Position numbers and translations under genes: made by a program
In this document: piece by piece, positions 49,716 to 57,395 of the stretch
Numbering within the stretch: position 1 is the stretch's first letter
Layout: each line of letters opens with the position of its first letter
The notes under the pieces: model-generated
Told to the model about the DNA's origin: nothing
The model's database searches: none
The model's input: the letters and a program-made list of their open reading frames with translations, nothing else
From: Salinilacustrithrix sp034522155
GTDB taxonomy: Bacteria > Actinomycetota > Acidimicrobiia > Acidimicrobiales > Salinilacustritrichaceae
Assembly: GCA_034522155.1 (NCBI GenBank)
Contig: JAXHLP010000002.1
Span: forward strand, 310,001-374,000
Reading direction: 5' to 3'
DNA length: 64,000 nucleotides

Positions 49716-51029
49716 GTGGAGTTCGGAACGGAGGAGATCGCCCGCATCACCCGGGGGGAGCTGGTGGGTGACGCCCTCGCCGTCGACGGGGCGTCGACCG
49801 ACTCGCGCTCGATCGAGCCCGGTGAGTTGTTCGTCCCGCTGGTGGCCGGACGCGACGGTCACGAGTTCATCCCCGCCGCGGTCGACGCCGGCGCCGGCGC
49901 CTATCTGACCGCCCGCGAGCCCGTCGACCGGAGCCTCGAAGCGCCGGCCATCCGCGTCGACGACACCATGGCCGCGTTCACCCGGCTCGCCACGTTCGCC
50001 CGCGACCGGCTGCCCGAAGCTGTCATCGGTGTCACCGGCTCGGTGGGCAAGACCTCGGTCAAGGACCTGCTCGCCTCGGTGCTGGCCACCACGTTCCGTG
50101 CCGCGGCCAGCGCCCGGAGCTTCAACAACGAGATCGGCGTGCCCCTCACGCTCCTGAACGCGCCCGGTGACACCGAGGTGCTGGTCCAGGAGCTGGGTGC
50201 CCGCGGCATCGGCCACATCCGCGACCTCTGCGCTGTGGCCCGGCCCACGGCGGCGATCGTGACGATGGTGGCCGAGGTCCACACCTCCGAGTTCGCCGAC
50301 CTCGCCGAAGTGGAGCAGGGCAAGGGCGAGCTCGTCGAGGCCGTCCCCGTCGACGGGTTCGTGGTGCTCAACGGCAGCGACCCCCGCGTCCAGCGGATGG
50401 GCCGGCGCACCGACGCCCGGGTCCTGACCTACGGCGTGTCCGGCGACGTGGTCGCCCAGAAGGTCGACGTCGATGACCAGCTTCGGCCCCGCTTCCGCCT
50501 GTCGAGCCCGTGGGGCACCACCGACGTCGAACTCGCCGTCCACGGTGTCCACCAGGTGGGCAACGCCCTCGCGGCGGCGGCGGCCGGGCTCGCCCAGGGT
50601 GTGCCGCTCGAGGCCGTGGCCGCCGGCCTCGCCGACGCTGCGCTGTCACCGTGGCGCATGGACCTGCAGCGCAGCGCCAGCGGCGCCAGGGTCCTCAACG
50701 ACGCCTACAACGCCAACCCCACAGCGATGGCCGCCGCGCTCCACTCGCTGGCCGCGATCGAGGCTGACCGGCACGTGGCGGTGCTCGGGTTGATGGGCGA
50801 GCTCGGCGACCGCAGCGACGACCGCCACGCCGAGATGGGCGAGCTCGCGGACGACCTCGGCATCGAGGTGGTCTCCGTCGCCTGCCCGACGTACGGCACG
50901 GGGACCGACGTGCCCGACATCGACGGGGCGCTCGAGGTGCTCGGCGAGGTGGGCGATGGCGACGCGGTGTTGATCAAGGCGAGCCGCTCGGTCGGGTTGG
51001 AGCGCGTGGCGACCGCGCTGCTCGGTTGA
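49716..51029 (+). CDS. murF: UDP-MurNAc-tripeptide-D-Ala-D-Ala ligase
   Basis: This 437-residue Mur ligase adds D-Ala-D-Ala to the UDP-MurNAc tripeptide. N-terminal substrate domain with VDGASTDSRSIEPGELFVPL, ATP site GVTGSVGKTSVKDLL, then SFNNEIGVPLTLL typical of MurF, and the C-terminal domain with LNDAYNANPTAMAAALHSLA and LGLMGELGDRSDDRH. It is opposite ddl and ends one base before the stop of the convergent papain-like gene. GTG 49716 is chosen because the conserved EFGTEEIARITRGELVG follows at once. Confidence 0.93.
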   Translation: MEFGTEEIARITRGELVGDALAVDGASTDSRSIEPGELFVPLVAGRDGHEFIPAAVDAGAGAYLTAREPVDRSLEAPAIRVDDTMAAFTRLATFARDRLPEAVIGVTGSVGKTSVKDLLASVLATTFRAAASARSFNNEIGVPLTLLNAPGDTEVLVQELGARGIGHIRDLCAVARPTAAIVTMVAEVHTSEFADLAEVEQGKGELVEAVPVDGFVVLNGSDPRVQRMGRRTDARVLTYGVSGDVVAQKVDVDDQLRPRFRLSSPWGTTDVELAVHGVHQVGNALAAAAAGLAQGVPLEAVAAGLADAALSPWRMDLQRSASGARVLNDAYNANPTAMAAALHSLAAIEADRHVAVLGLMGELGDRSDDRHAEMGELADDLGIEVVSVACPTYGTGTDVPDIDGALEVLGEVGDGDAVLIKASRSVGLERVATALLG

Positions 51030-51030
51030 C

Positions 51031-52980
51031 TCAGCGGCCGGCGGCCCACGACTCGCGGGCGAGGCGCTCGACCTCGGCCACCGCCTCGGCCGGCACGCCG
51101 GCGGCATCGCCCTCGTCGCAGGGGTCGTAGTGGTACAGGTACAGCCGCGACGCGAACTGGGCGATCGGCAGCGACGACTCGCCGAAGCGCTCGCCGTTGC
51201 CCTCGGTCGAGACGACCACGCCGTGACCCCAGTCCTGGCCGCTGTCGTTGTTGGGATTGAAGAAGTAGACGCGCACGTCGCCGTCGGGACCGGGCCCCAC
51301 CCGCTGGATCGAGATGGCGTGCCAGCCCACGAACCCGCCGAGCGAGTTGGTGACCGCCACGCCGGTCGGCTGGGGGTGGATGACGGGGCGGTTGCCGTTG
51401 TAGGCGGGGTGGTAGAGGCCGTAGAAGCGGCGCACGAACGGGTCGAGCTCGACCAGCTCCTGGGTGCCCAGGTCGAGTGCGAGCGCGGTCTCGCGACCCA
51501 CCCACCAACCGTGCATCTCGCGGTTGATCCACTCGTGGGGGTCGCCGTCGCGTCCGACGCAACGCCGGCCCATCTCGATGTAGATCCGATCGAGGTGGGG
51601 GACCAGCACCAGCGACACCGGGTCGACGTCGGTGAGCGGCGTGGTGAAGCTGCCGGCAGCCAGCTCGGCCGAGGACAGCCGTTGGCCCTCGAAGAACATG
51701 TTGATCTCGTCGTCGCGCGCGGCGCGCTCCACGAACCGGAGCAGGTAGTCGGGTGCCGCCAGCGACCACATCGAGATCGCCCGCGCGGCCTGGCAGGTGG
51801 GGTTGTTGCCCTGGCCGATGCCCAGCGGCTGACCGAGGACGTTGATCACGCCGGCGAGCAGGCGCGTCGAGGCCGACACCGCGGTGCCGTAGGCGGCGGT
51901 GAGCGTCGCGTCGGTGGCGGCCGACGGGGTGAGCGCGAGGTGGGCCCACAGCGCGGGCGCGACCGAGGGCATGTGGAGCACGCCCCCCTCGAGCAGCATG
52001 GCGAGTCCGTACACGGCCTGTGGCGTGTGCGGGGACATCGCGGCGTCGATGAGCGCGCTGGCCAGGTCGCCGTAGCTGGAAAGGACGTCGGCACCGGTGG
52101 CGCTGAGGCCGAGCGCCTGCGCGACCAGCCCGGCGTGGGTGCCGTTGGGCAGATGGTTGACATGGTGCAGGAAGGCCACGTGGTAGGCGGACACCAGCCC
52201 GGTGCTGTGCATGCCCAGCGCGAGCTCACGGGCCTCCTGTTGGAGCGAGGTTTCCTCCATGGCGCCGAGGCGCTTGGCGTACACATCGAGTCCGGGGTCC
52301 TCCCGCGACGAGCCGGTGGGGCCGTACAACGCGCTGACGAGGCGGTCGATGCCCTGGCTCGCCCGGATGGGGCTCTCCCCGTCAGAGGCGGCCGCGGCGA
52401 TGCGGGTGATCATCAGCGCGACCTGGTCGGTCATGATCGGGCGCTGGGCGAGGATGCGCTCGATCTCCTCGATCAGCTCGTCGACGATGCTCTCGTAGCC
52501 GATGCCCTCGGCCACGTGGGTGAGCACGTTGCGGACCGCCTCGGCCTGGCGGCCGAGGCGCCGGGTCGATTCGTCGCTGGTGCCGAAGAGCTGGTCGAGC
52601 TCGAGCGCCAGCACCTGGGCGAGGAACTGCTTGGCCCACTCGGGCGACACCTCCTGGTCGAAGTGATCGCCCTGGGCGAGGGCCAGCATGCGCAGCTCGC
52701 TCAGCAGCTCGACGGTGACGAGCGCACGGTCGCCGTGCTCGATCGTGCCCGAGGCGAGGCGCGGCTGGAGGGTCGCCGGCTTCTCCCAGTCGGTGCCGGC
52801 GAAGACGCCGGCCTCGGTGGCGTCCGCGATCCGTGCGCGGACGATCTCCACCCCGCCGGGTTCGCACAGGAGCGCGAACCCGAGGTCGAGCACCGGCCCC
52901 ACGGCCGTGTGCTTCGCGAAGCTGGACGTGTTCGCCAACCGGTCGACGGCCTCGCCGAACCGGGTGGCTTGGTCAGACAT
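51031..52980 (-). CDS. Uncharacterised protein with papain-like Gln-Cys-His-Asn pattern
   Basis: I do not know a named family for this 649-residue protein. The first 380 residues are largely helical (ELLSELRMLALAQGDHF, VDELIEEIERILAQRPIM). From there a papain-like catalytic order appears: Gln390 and Cys396 in GQGNNPTCQAARAISMW (Gln to Cys six residues, as in papain Q19/C25), His554 in GGFVGWHAISIQRV, and Asn575 in VYFFNPNNDSGQDWGHGV. There is no signal peptide, so it is probably cytosolic. Its start overlaps the end of the ATP-grasp gene by 8 nt, so the two are co-translated. A peptidase, amidase or transferase acting with the ligase is possible; the activity is inference. Confidence 0.8.
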   Translation of the reverse strand: MSDQATRFGEAVDRLANTSSFAKHTAVGPVLDLGFALLCEPGGVEIVRARIADATEAGVFAGTDWEKPATLQPRLASGTIEHGDRALVTVELLSELRMLALAQGDHFDQEVSPEWAKQFLAQVLALELDQLFGTSDESTRRLGRQAEAVRNVLTHVAEGIGYESIVDELIEEIERILAQRPIMTDQVALMITRIAAAASDGESPIRASQGIDRLVSALYGPTGSSREDPGLDVYAKRLGAMEETSLQQEARELALGMHSTGLVSAYHVAFLHHVNHLPNGTHAGLVAQALGLSATGADVLSSYGDLASALIDAAMSPHTPQAVYGLAMLLEGGVLHMPSVAPALWAHLALTPSAATDATLTAAYGTAVSASTRLLAGVINVLGQPLGIGQGNNPTCQAARAISMWSLAAPDYLLRFVERAARDDEINMFFEGQRLSSAELAAGSFTTPLTDVDPVSLVLVPHLDRIYIEMGRRCVGRDGDPHEWINREMHGWWVGRETALALDLGTQELVELDPFVRRFYGLYHPAYNGNRPVIHPQPTGVAVTNSLGGFVGWHAISIQRVGPGPDGDVRVYFFNPNNDSGQDWGHGVVVSTEGNGERFGESSLPIAQFASRLYLYHYDPCDEGDAAGVPAEAVAEVERLARESWAAGR

Positions 52981-54199
52981 AGAAGTCGAGCTCCTCTTGG
53001 CGCTTCAGCACGTCGTGCATGGTCTCGGCGTCGTCGCCCCGGAAGTACACCAGACCCCAGTGGCTGCCGAACGCATGCCGCTTGGTGACCTTGGTCTCCA
53101 TCGGTGCCGAGAGCTCGTGGGACTCGAAGTAGGGATGCTCCTCGGTCTCGGACGGGATCTCGAGGCGCTCGACCACGCGCTGGCGGGGATAGACGCCGAA
53201 GCAGCCGGCGAACCCGTTGGCGTCGGTGACCGGCGTGGGGAAGAACTCCTCGATCTCGTCCTCGGTCGTCTTGGGATCGAACACCAGGATCTGGGCCTGG
53301 TACGCGTTGAACCCGTAGACGCGTTCGAGGAGCTCGAAGACCTTGAAGCCGGGCGGGCGGAACGCGACCTCGCCGAAGTACATGGTGCCGTCGCTGGTCA
53401 CGAAGTACTCGGGGTGGATGATCCCGTGCTCGATGTCGAAGGTCTGGATCAGCTTCTCGATCTGCTCGGTGACCTTCTCGCGGTAGGCCTCGAGCTCCGG
53501 GGATGCGGGCACGAACACGCTGTAGCCCAGCGTCACGTACTCGGAGATGTTGAGGAACCGGATCTTGCCGGCGTGGATCCAGGCCTCGACCGCGAACTCC
53601 CAACCGTCGAGGTGGCTCTCCATGAGCATCGGGAACTCGATGTCGGGGATGAGGTCGACCTCGTCGGGCGTGCGGATCACGCGGTGGCCGAGACAGCCGG
53701 CCTGGTCGAAGGCCTTGAGGTGGATGGGGTCGTTGGGGTCGCCGTCGAGCTTGAGCAGCGTCTGGTTGACCCGCTTGAGGAAGCGGACGATGTCCTCGCG
53801 GTCGTGGGCCTCTTCGAAGATCCCGACCCGGATGCCACCGAGCTGGGCCCGCCGCTTCATCAGCGCCTTGTCGCGGAACAGGGCGGCCTGGCCGTAGAGA
53901 CGGGGGTTGTCGCGCAGCACGGCGTTGATGGCGCCGGCCCACTCGACGGTCTCCTCGTAGAGGGGAATCGCGACGTCGACGCCCATCTCCTGCAGCGTCT
54001 CGGCGATCTCGATCGAGCGGTCGTTGATGCGCTCGAAGTCCCAGCCCAGGAAGGGGATGCCGTTCGCCTCGGCGAACTCCCGGGCCCACTCGGGTGCCAC
54101 CACCACGTAGCGACGGTCGAAGCGGTCGGCGGCGTCGATCGCGCCCAGCGCCCATCCCAACAGCGCGACGTAGCCCTTCTCAGGATCTTTGTCAGCCAT
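52973..54199 (-). CDS. ATP-grasp ligase of unknown substrate
   Basis: This is a 408-residue protein. The N-terminal pre-ATP-grasp part (YVVVAPEWAREFAEANGIPFLGWDFERI) and ATP-grasp core are visible: FRDKALMKRRAQ, FPMLMESHLDGWEFAVEAWI, GIIHPEYFVTSDGTMYFGEVAFRPPG (metal-binding Glu and the following Arg). Relatives of this carboxylate-amine ligase fold join an acid and an amine by acyl phosphate. Substrate not readable. It is the first gene of a two-gene operon with the papain-like protein and divergent from the 2-hydroxyacid dehydrogenase. ATG 54199 is just before the first strand region; upstream residues lack conservation features. Confidence 0.82.
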   Translation of the reverse strand: MADKDPEKGYVALLGWALGAIDAADRFDRRYVVVAPEWAREFAEANGIPFLGWDFERINDRSIEIAETLQEMGVDVAIPLYEETVEWAGAINAVLRDNPRLYGQAALFRDKALMKRRAQLGGIRVGIFEEAHDREDIVRFLKRVNQTLLKLDGDPNDPIHLKAFDQAGCLGHRVIRTPDEVDLIPDIEFPMLMESHLDGWEFAVEAWIHAGKIRFLNISEYVTLGYSVFVPASPELEAYREKVTEQIEKLIQTFDIEHGIIHPEYFVTSDGTMYFGEVAFRPPGFKVFELLERVYGFNAYQAQILVFDPKTTEDEIEEFFPTPVTDANGFAGCFGVYPRQRVVERLEIPSETEEHPYFESHELSAPMETKVTKRHAFGSHWGLVYFRGDDAETMHDVLKRQEELDFYV

Positions 54200-54277
54200 G
54201 GTGCATCCTGTGGTCGATGGGGTTCCGATCCAACGTGTCACTCCGTCGGCGCTGCGTGCCGCTCGTGTCCGACTCCC

Positions 54278-54283
54278 TAGCCT
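54278..54283 (+). promoter_or_regulatory. -10 box TAGCCT before the 2-hydroxyacid dehydrogenase gene
   Basis: TAGCCT lies 8 nt before ATG 54292, with no ribosome site between, as in other leaderless genes here. Confidence 0.4.
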
Positions 54284-54291
54284 GAATCGCG

Positions 54292-55217
54292 ATGATGTCA
54301 CGCCCGATCCTCGTCGGCCCCGAACGCACCTGGCTCGCCGACGCCGTCGAAGCCGGTGGCGGGCAGGTGGTCGAGCCCGCCGATCTCGATCGCGACCAGC
54401 CGGTCGACGCCGTTGTGTGGTCCGACCCCAAGCACGCCGGCGGGCTGCGCGAGGTGCTCGACGCCCACCCCGGCATCGAGTGGGTGCAGCTGCCATGGGC
54501 CGGTATCGAGCCGTTCGTGCCCATCCTCGACCACGACCGCACCTGGACCTGCGCCAAGGGGTGTTCGCCGACCCGGTGGCCGAGCTGGCGCTGACGCTGG
54601 CGCTCATGGGGCTGCGGGGCATGGCCACGTACGCGCCCGCCATCAGCTGGGAGCGGCCCGAGGGACACAACCTGGTCGACGGGTCGGTCACCGTCGTCGG
54701 CGGTGGCGGCATCGCCACGTCGCTGGTCCGCATGCTCGAACCGTTCGGCGCGCACGTCACCGTGGTCCGTCGCACCGACACGCCCTTCCCCGGCGTCGAT
54801 CGCACCGTCACCACCGCCCAGCTCGACGACGTGCTGCCCGGAAGCGACGTGGTCGTCCTCGCCCTGCCGCTCACCCCCGAGACCGAGGGTGTGGTCGACG
54901 AGCGTCGCTTGCGGCTGCTGCCGGGCCACGCGTGGCTGGTCAACGTGGCCCGGGGCCGTCACGTGGTCACCGACGATCTGGTGACGGTGCTCGCCGACGG
55001 GGTCATCGGCGGTGCCGGCCTCGACGTCACCGACCCCGAGCCGCTGCCCGACGGCCACCCGCTGTGGGCCATGCCCAACTGCTTCATCACCCCGCACGTG
55101 GGTAACACGCCCGAGATGGCGGTGCCGCTGCTGTCGGCCCAGGTGCGCGACAACGTGCGCCGGTTCCACGCCGGCGACGAGCTCGTGGGTCTGATCGACG
55201 TCGGCGCGGGCTATTGA
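54292..55217 (+). CDS. D-isomer 2-hydroxyacid dehydrogenase, frameshifted
   Basis: The first frame from ATG 54292 runs to about 54560 (EWVQLPWAGIEPF, TWTCAKG). The next frame then gives VFADPVAELALTLALMGLRGM, the NAD site VTVVGGGGIATSLVRML, VVVLALPLTPETEGVVDE, LVNVARGRHVVTDDL, DVTDPEPLPDGHPLW and CFITPHVGNTPEM. One missing G in the GGGG run at 54558-54561 restores a protein of about 308 residues. The enzyme reduces 2-keto acids with NAD(P)H. The catalytic Arg (ARG), Glu/Asp and His (PHVG) are present, so the gene looks functional apart from the shift. Confidence 0.8.
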
Positions 55218-55246
55218 ACGATCGCGTGGAGCTGCGCCAGTGCCGC

Positions 55247-55252
55247 TAGAGT
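55247..55252 (+). promoter_or_regulatory. -10 box TAGAGT of tRNA-Val
   Basis: TAGAGT lies 17 nt before the mature 5' end of the tRNA. Confidence 0.4.
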
Positions 55253-55269
55253 TTCCCGCTCCCGCGCAC

Positions 55270-55343
55270 GGGCGTATAGCTCAGACGGCTAGAGCGCTGC
55301 CTTCACACGGCAGAGGTCACAGGTTCAAGTCCTGTTACGCCCA
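55270..55343 (+). tRNA. tRNA-Val (CAC)
   Basis: A full cloverleaf: acceptor stem GGGCGTA/TACGCCC perfect, D arm GCTC...GAGC, anticodon stem CTGCC/GGCAG with loop TTCACAC (anticodon CAC, reads GUG), T arm ACAGG-TTCAAGT-CCTGT, discriminator A. The CCA end is not encoded. 74 nt. Confidence 0.95.
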
Positions 55344-55345
55344 CG

Positions 55346-55362
55346 GCTCGGCTTCGCCGAGC
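55346..55362 (+). terminator. Hairpin after tRNA-Val
   Basis: GCTCGGC/GCCGAGC, a perfect 7-bp stem with loop TTC, starts 3 nt after the tRNA. Confidence 0.55.
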
Positions 55363-55426
55363 TCGAAGTTGTTCGGCTGGGCCTCACAACTCCCCGTTCG
55401 TCACCGGTGCCGCACTTGCCGCCGTG

Positions 55427-56533
55427 CTACTCGGTGTAGCCGAAGCTGGCCGACGCGTACAGCTCGGTGGCGGTGATCTGCTCGACGTCGACGTTGGCGA
55501 GCAGGGACAGTTCCCCGGGCGTGTCGGTGTCGGGTTCGAGCAGGTCGACGAAGGTGTCGGAGCCGCCGACGATCTGGCCGGCCTCGTTGCGGTACACCGC
55601 GGTCACGCCGACGTCGTCGAGGGCCTCCTCGAAGCTCGACCGCAGCACGAACGAGGTGCGCACGCCGCTGAATTCGGCCTCCTCGGTGACCACCTCGGAC
55701 GTGACGATCTCGCCCTCGACGGGCTCGGACTCGCGCCAGCGGGCGATGTCGAGCTCGACGTTCATTCCCGTGATCGGCACCGTCGGCGCGTCGAAGAACA
55801 GCGCGCCGATGGCGACGGTCTGCTGGGGCAGGATGACCTCGACGAACGCCCGGTCGGTACCCGCCACCTCGCCGCCCTCGGCGATGAACTCGACCTCGAC
55901 CTGCACGCCCTGGGCCAACCAGTCGTCGTGCGGGTTCTGGATGACCGCGGCGAACGTGCCTTCGCGCCGCGCGGGGTCGAAGCGGTCCTCGACGATGGTG
56001 ACGCCCTGGTCGGCCACCGTGAGCCCCTCGGCGGGCCCGGGCGGCACCGTGACCTCGGCGGTCAGGTCGTCGAGCGTCGGCGGGTCGGCGTCGGTGACCG
56101 ACGGGGCGTCGGCATCCTCGGTGTCGGCACCGGTCGTGGTGGTGTCGTCGTCGCCGCCGCCGGTGGCGAAGCGCAGCAGCAGGAACAAGGCGAGGAGCCC
56201 CAGAGCGACGCCGACCAGGACATACAGCGGGGTCCAGTTGCGTCGGGGTGACTCGGTCTCGAGGTGTTCCTCGTCGGCCCACTGGGTCAGCAGGTCGCGA
56301 TGGCCTGCGGGCGGATCGGCCCACAGGTCGTCGACCGGGTCCCCCCCGGCCCCGACGGCGGGCTCTGGCTCGGGCTCGGGTTCTGGCTCGGGTTCTGGTT
56401 CTGGCTCGGGTTCGGGTTCTGGTTCGGGTTCGGGTTCTGGCTCGATGCCGGTACGCAGCTGTTCGGCCCGAGTGCGGAGGCGGCGGATGAGCTCCGACTC
56501 ATCCGCGTCAGGGCCCTCGCCGGCGTTGCCCAC
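55427..56533 (-). CDS. Membrane protein with Glu-Pro repeat and FxLYD-like outer domain
   Basis: This is a 368-residue protein. Residues about 30-58 are fourteen Glu-Pro repeats in the cytoplasmic part, followed by a membrane span at about 100-122 (TPLYVLVGVALGLLALFLLLRFATGG), an acidic linker, and an extracellular beta domain (about 165-360) with phrases seen in FxLYD-type domains: FAAVIQNPHDDWLAQGVQVEVEFIAEGGEVAG and VGVTAVYRNEAGQIVGGSDTF. Function unknown. ATG 56533 starts 5 nt after the carD stop, so it is co-transcribed with carD. Confidence 0.7.
   Translation of the reverse strand: MGNAGEGPDADESELIRRLRTRAEQLRTGIEPEPEPEPEPEPEPEPEPEPEPEPEPEPAVGAGGDPVDDLWADPPAGHRDLLTQWADEEHLETESPRRNWTPLYVLVGVALGLLALFLLLRFATGGGDDDTTTTGADTEDADAPSVTDADPPTLDDLTAEVTVPPGPAEGLTVADQGVTIVEDRFDPARREGTFAAVIQNPHDDWLAQGVQVEVEFIAEGGEVAGTDRAFVEVILPQQTVAIGALFFDAPTVPITGMNVELDIARWRESEPVEGEIVTSEVVTEEAEFSGVRTSFVLRSSFEEALDDVGVTAVYRNEAGQIVGGSDTFVDLLEPDTDTPGELSLLANVDVEQITATELYASASFGYTE
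56361..56444. repeat. Fourteen 6-bp units encoding Glu-Pro
   Basis: GGYTCK hexamers, 14 in a row, encode (Glu-Pro)14 on the minus strand. Third-base variation (GGCTCT, GGCTCG, GGTTCT, GGTTCG) shows the array is not newly expanded. Confidence 0.85.
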
Positions 56534-56537
56534 TCGT

Positions 56538-57017
56538 TCAGGCGAGCGTCGATTCGAGACGCTCGAACGCCGCGTCCTCGGAGATGTCCAGCGCGAAGGC
56601 GAGCTCGGAGACCAGCACCTGACGAGCCTTCACGAACATCGACTTCTCGCCCGCGGACAGCCCCTTGTCGGCCTCGCGGAGCGCGAGGTTCCGGACCACC
56701 TCGGCCACCTGGTACACGTCGCCCGACTTGAGCTTCTCCTGGTGGTTCTTGAACCGCCGTGACCAGTTCGTGGGCTCGCGCACGTCCTTCTTGGCCAGCA
56801 CCTCGAACACGTCCTCGACGTCCTCGACGGAGATGGGGTAGCGCATGCCGATCTCCTCGGCCTTGTCCGAGGGCACCTTCAGGGTCAGCTCACCGTGGGT
56901 CATCCGCAGGACGAGGAACTCCTTCTCCTCGCCGAACATCTCCAGCTTCTCCTTGGATTCCACGATCGCCGCGCCGTGGTGGGGGTACACGACCTTGTCG
57001 TTGACCTTGAACGTCAC
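56538..57017 (-). CDS. carD: CarD family RNA polymerase-binding regulator
   Basis: This 159-residue protein stabilises the open complex at promoters, including rRNA promoters. RNAP-interaction domain at residues 1-55 (MTFKVNDKVVYPHHGAAIVE), then the DNA-binding helical part with VREPTNWSRRFKNHQEKLKSGDVYQVAEVVRNLALRE and GLSAGEKSMFVKARQVLVSELA. The Trp in NWSRR that wedges into the -10 region is present. GTG 57017 has GAGGAG 6 nt before it, which decides it over the in-frame GTG 57035. The frame is open far upstream but without CarD features. Confidence 0.94.
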   Translation of the reverse strand: MTFKVNDKVVYPHHGAAIVESKEKLEMFGEEKEFLVLRMTHGELTLKVPSDKAEEIGMRYPISVEDVEDVFEVLAKKDVREPTNWSRRFKNHQEKLKSGDVYQVAEVVRNLALREADKGLSAGEKSMFVKARQVLVSELAFALDISEDAAFERLESTLA

Positions 57018-57098
57018 CTGGTTCTCCTCGAACACCCCTGGAACGACGGGGGAGCGGACAGTTTGCCAGATCGGGTTCACCGCCGGTGACCGCAACCT

Positions 57099-57329
57099 CG
57101 TCCATTCCTCGGGGCGCTGGTCGAGAAGGAGGCGACGGTCCCCGACACGTACCCCATGACGCTCAACGGGCTGGTCGCGGCCTGCAACCAGAAGAACAAC
57201 CGTCACCCGGTCACCGATCTCCAGACCCCCGATGTTTGCGGCGCCATGGCCGCGGCTGAGCCGGCACCGGCGTCGGATCTCGCCGCTCAGGTGGCTGCGC
57301 TGAGGTACGTCTCGCTGCCGTCGAATCCG
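57099..57329 (+). pseudogene. Relic of a YceH (DUF480) gene
   Basis: The plus strand reads LGALVEKEATVPDTYPMTLN and then GLVAACNQKNNRHPVTDL, the signature start of YceH/DUF480 winged-helix proteins, then jumps to a tail AAAEPAPASDLAAQVAALR that resembles the family's C-terminal coiled segment. The first residues and about 120 middle residues are gone. The frame continues without stop into the acyl-CoA dehydrogenase gene, so automatic start calling could fuse the two. Confidence 0.7.
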
Positions 57330-57395
57330 TGCTGGTCGACCTCGGCATGCCACCATCTGAGGACCACTGAGCCACCGGCGCGCAAGGGGTACGTG

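Noticed and set aside
51031..54199. Glutathionylspermidine synthetase/amidase-like pair
   Set aside because: That enzyme also pairs an ATP-grasp and a papain-like amidase, but the motifs, lengths and helical front of these two proteins do not match it on reading; a structure search would be needed to reopen this.
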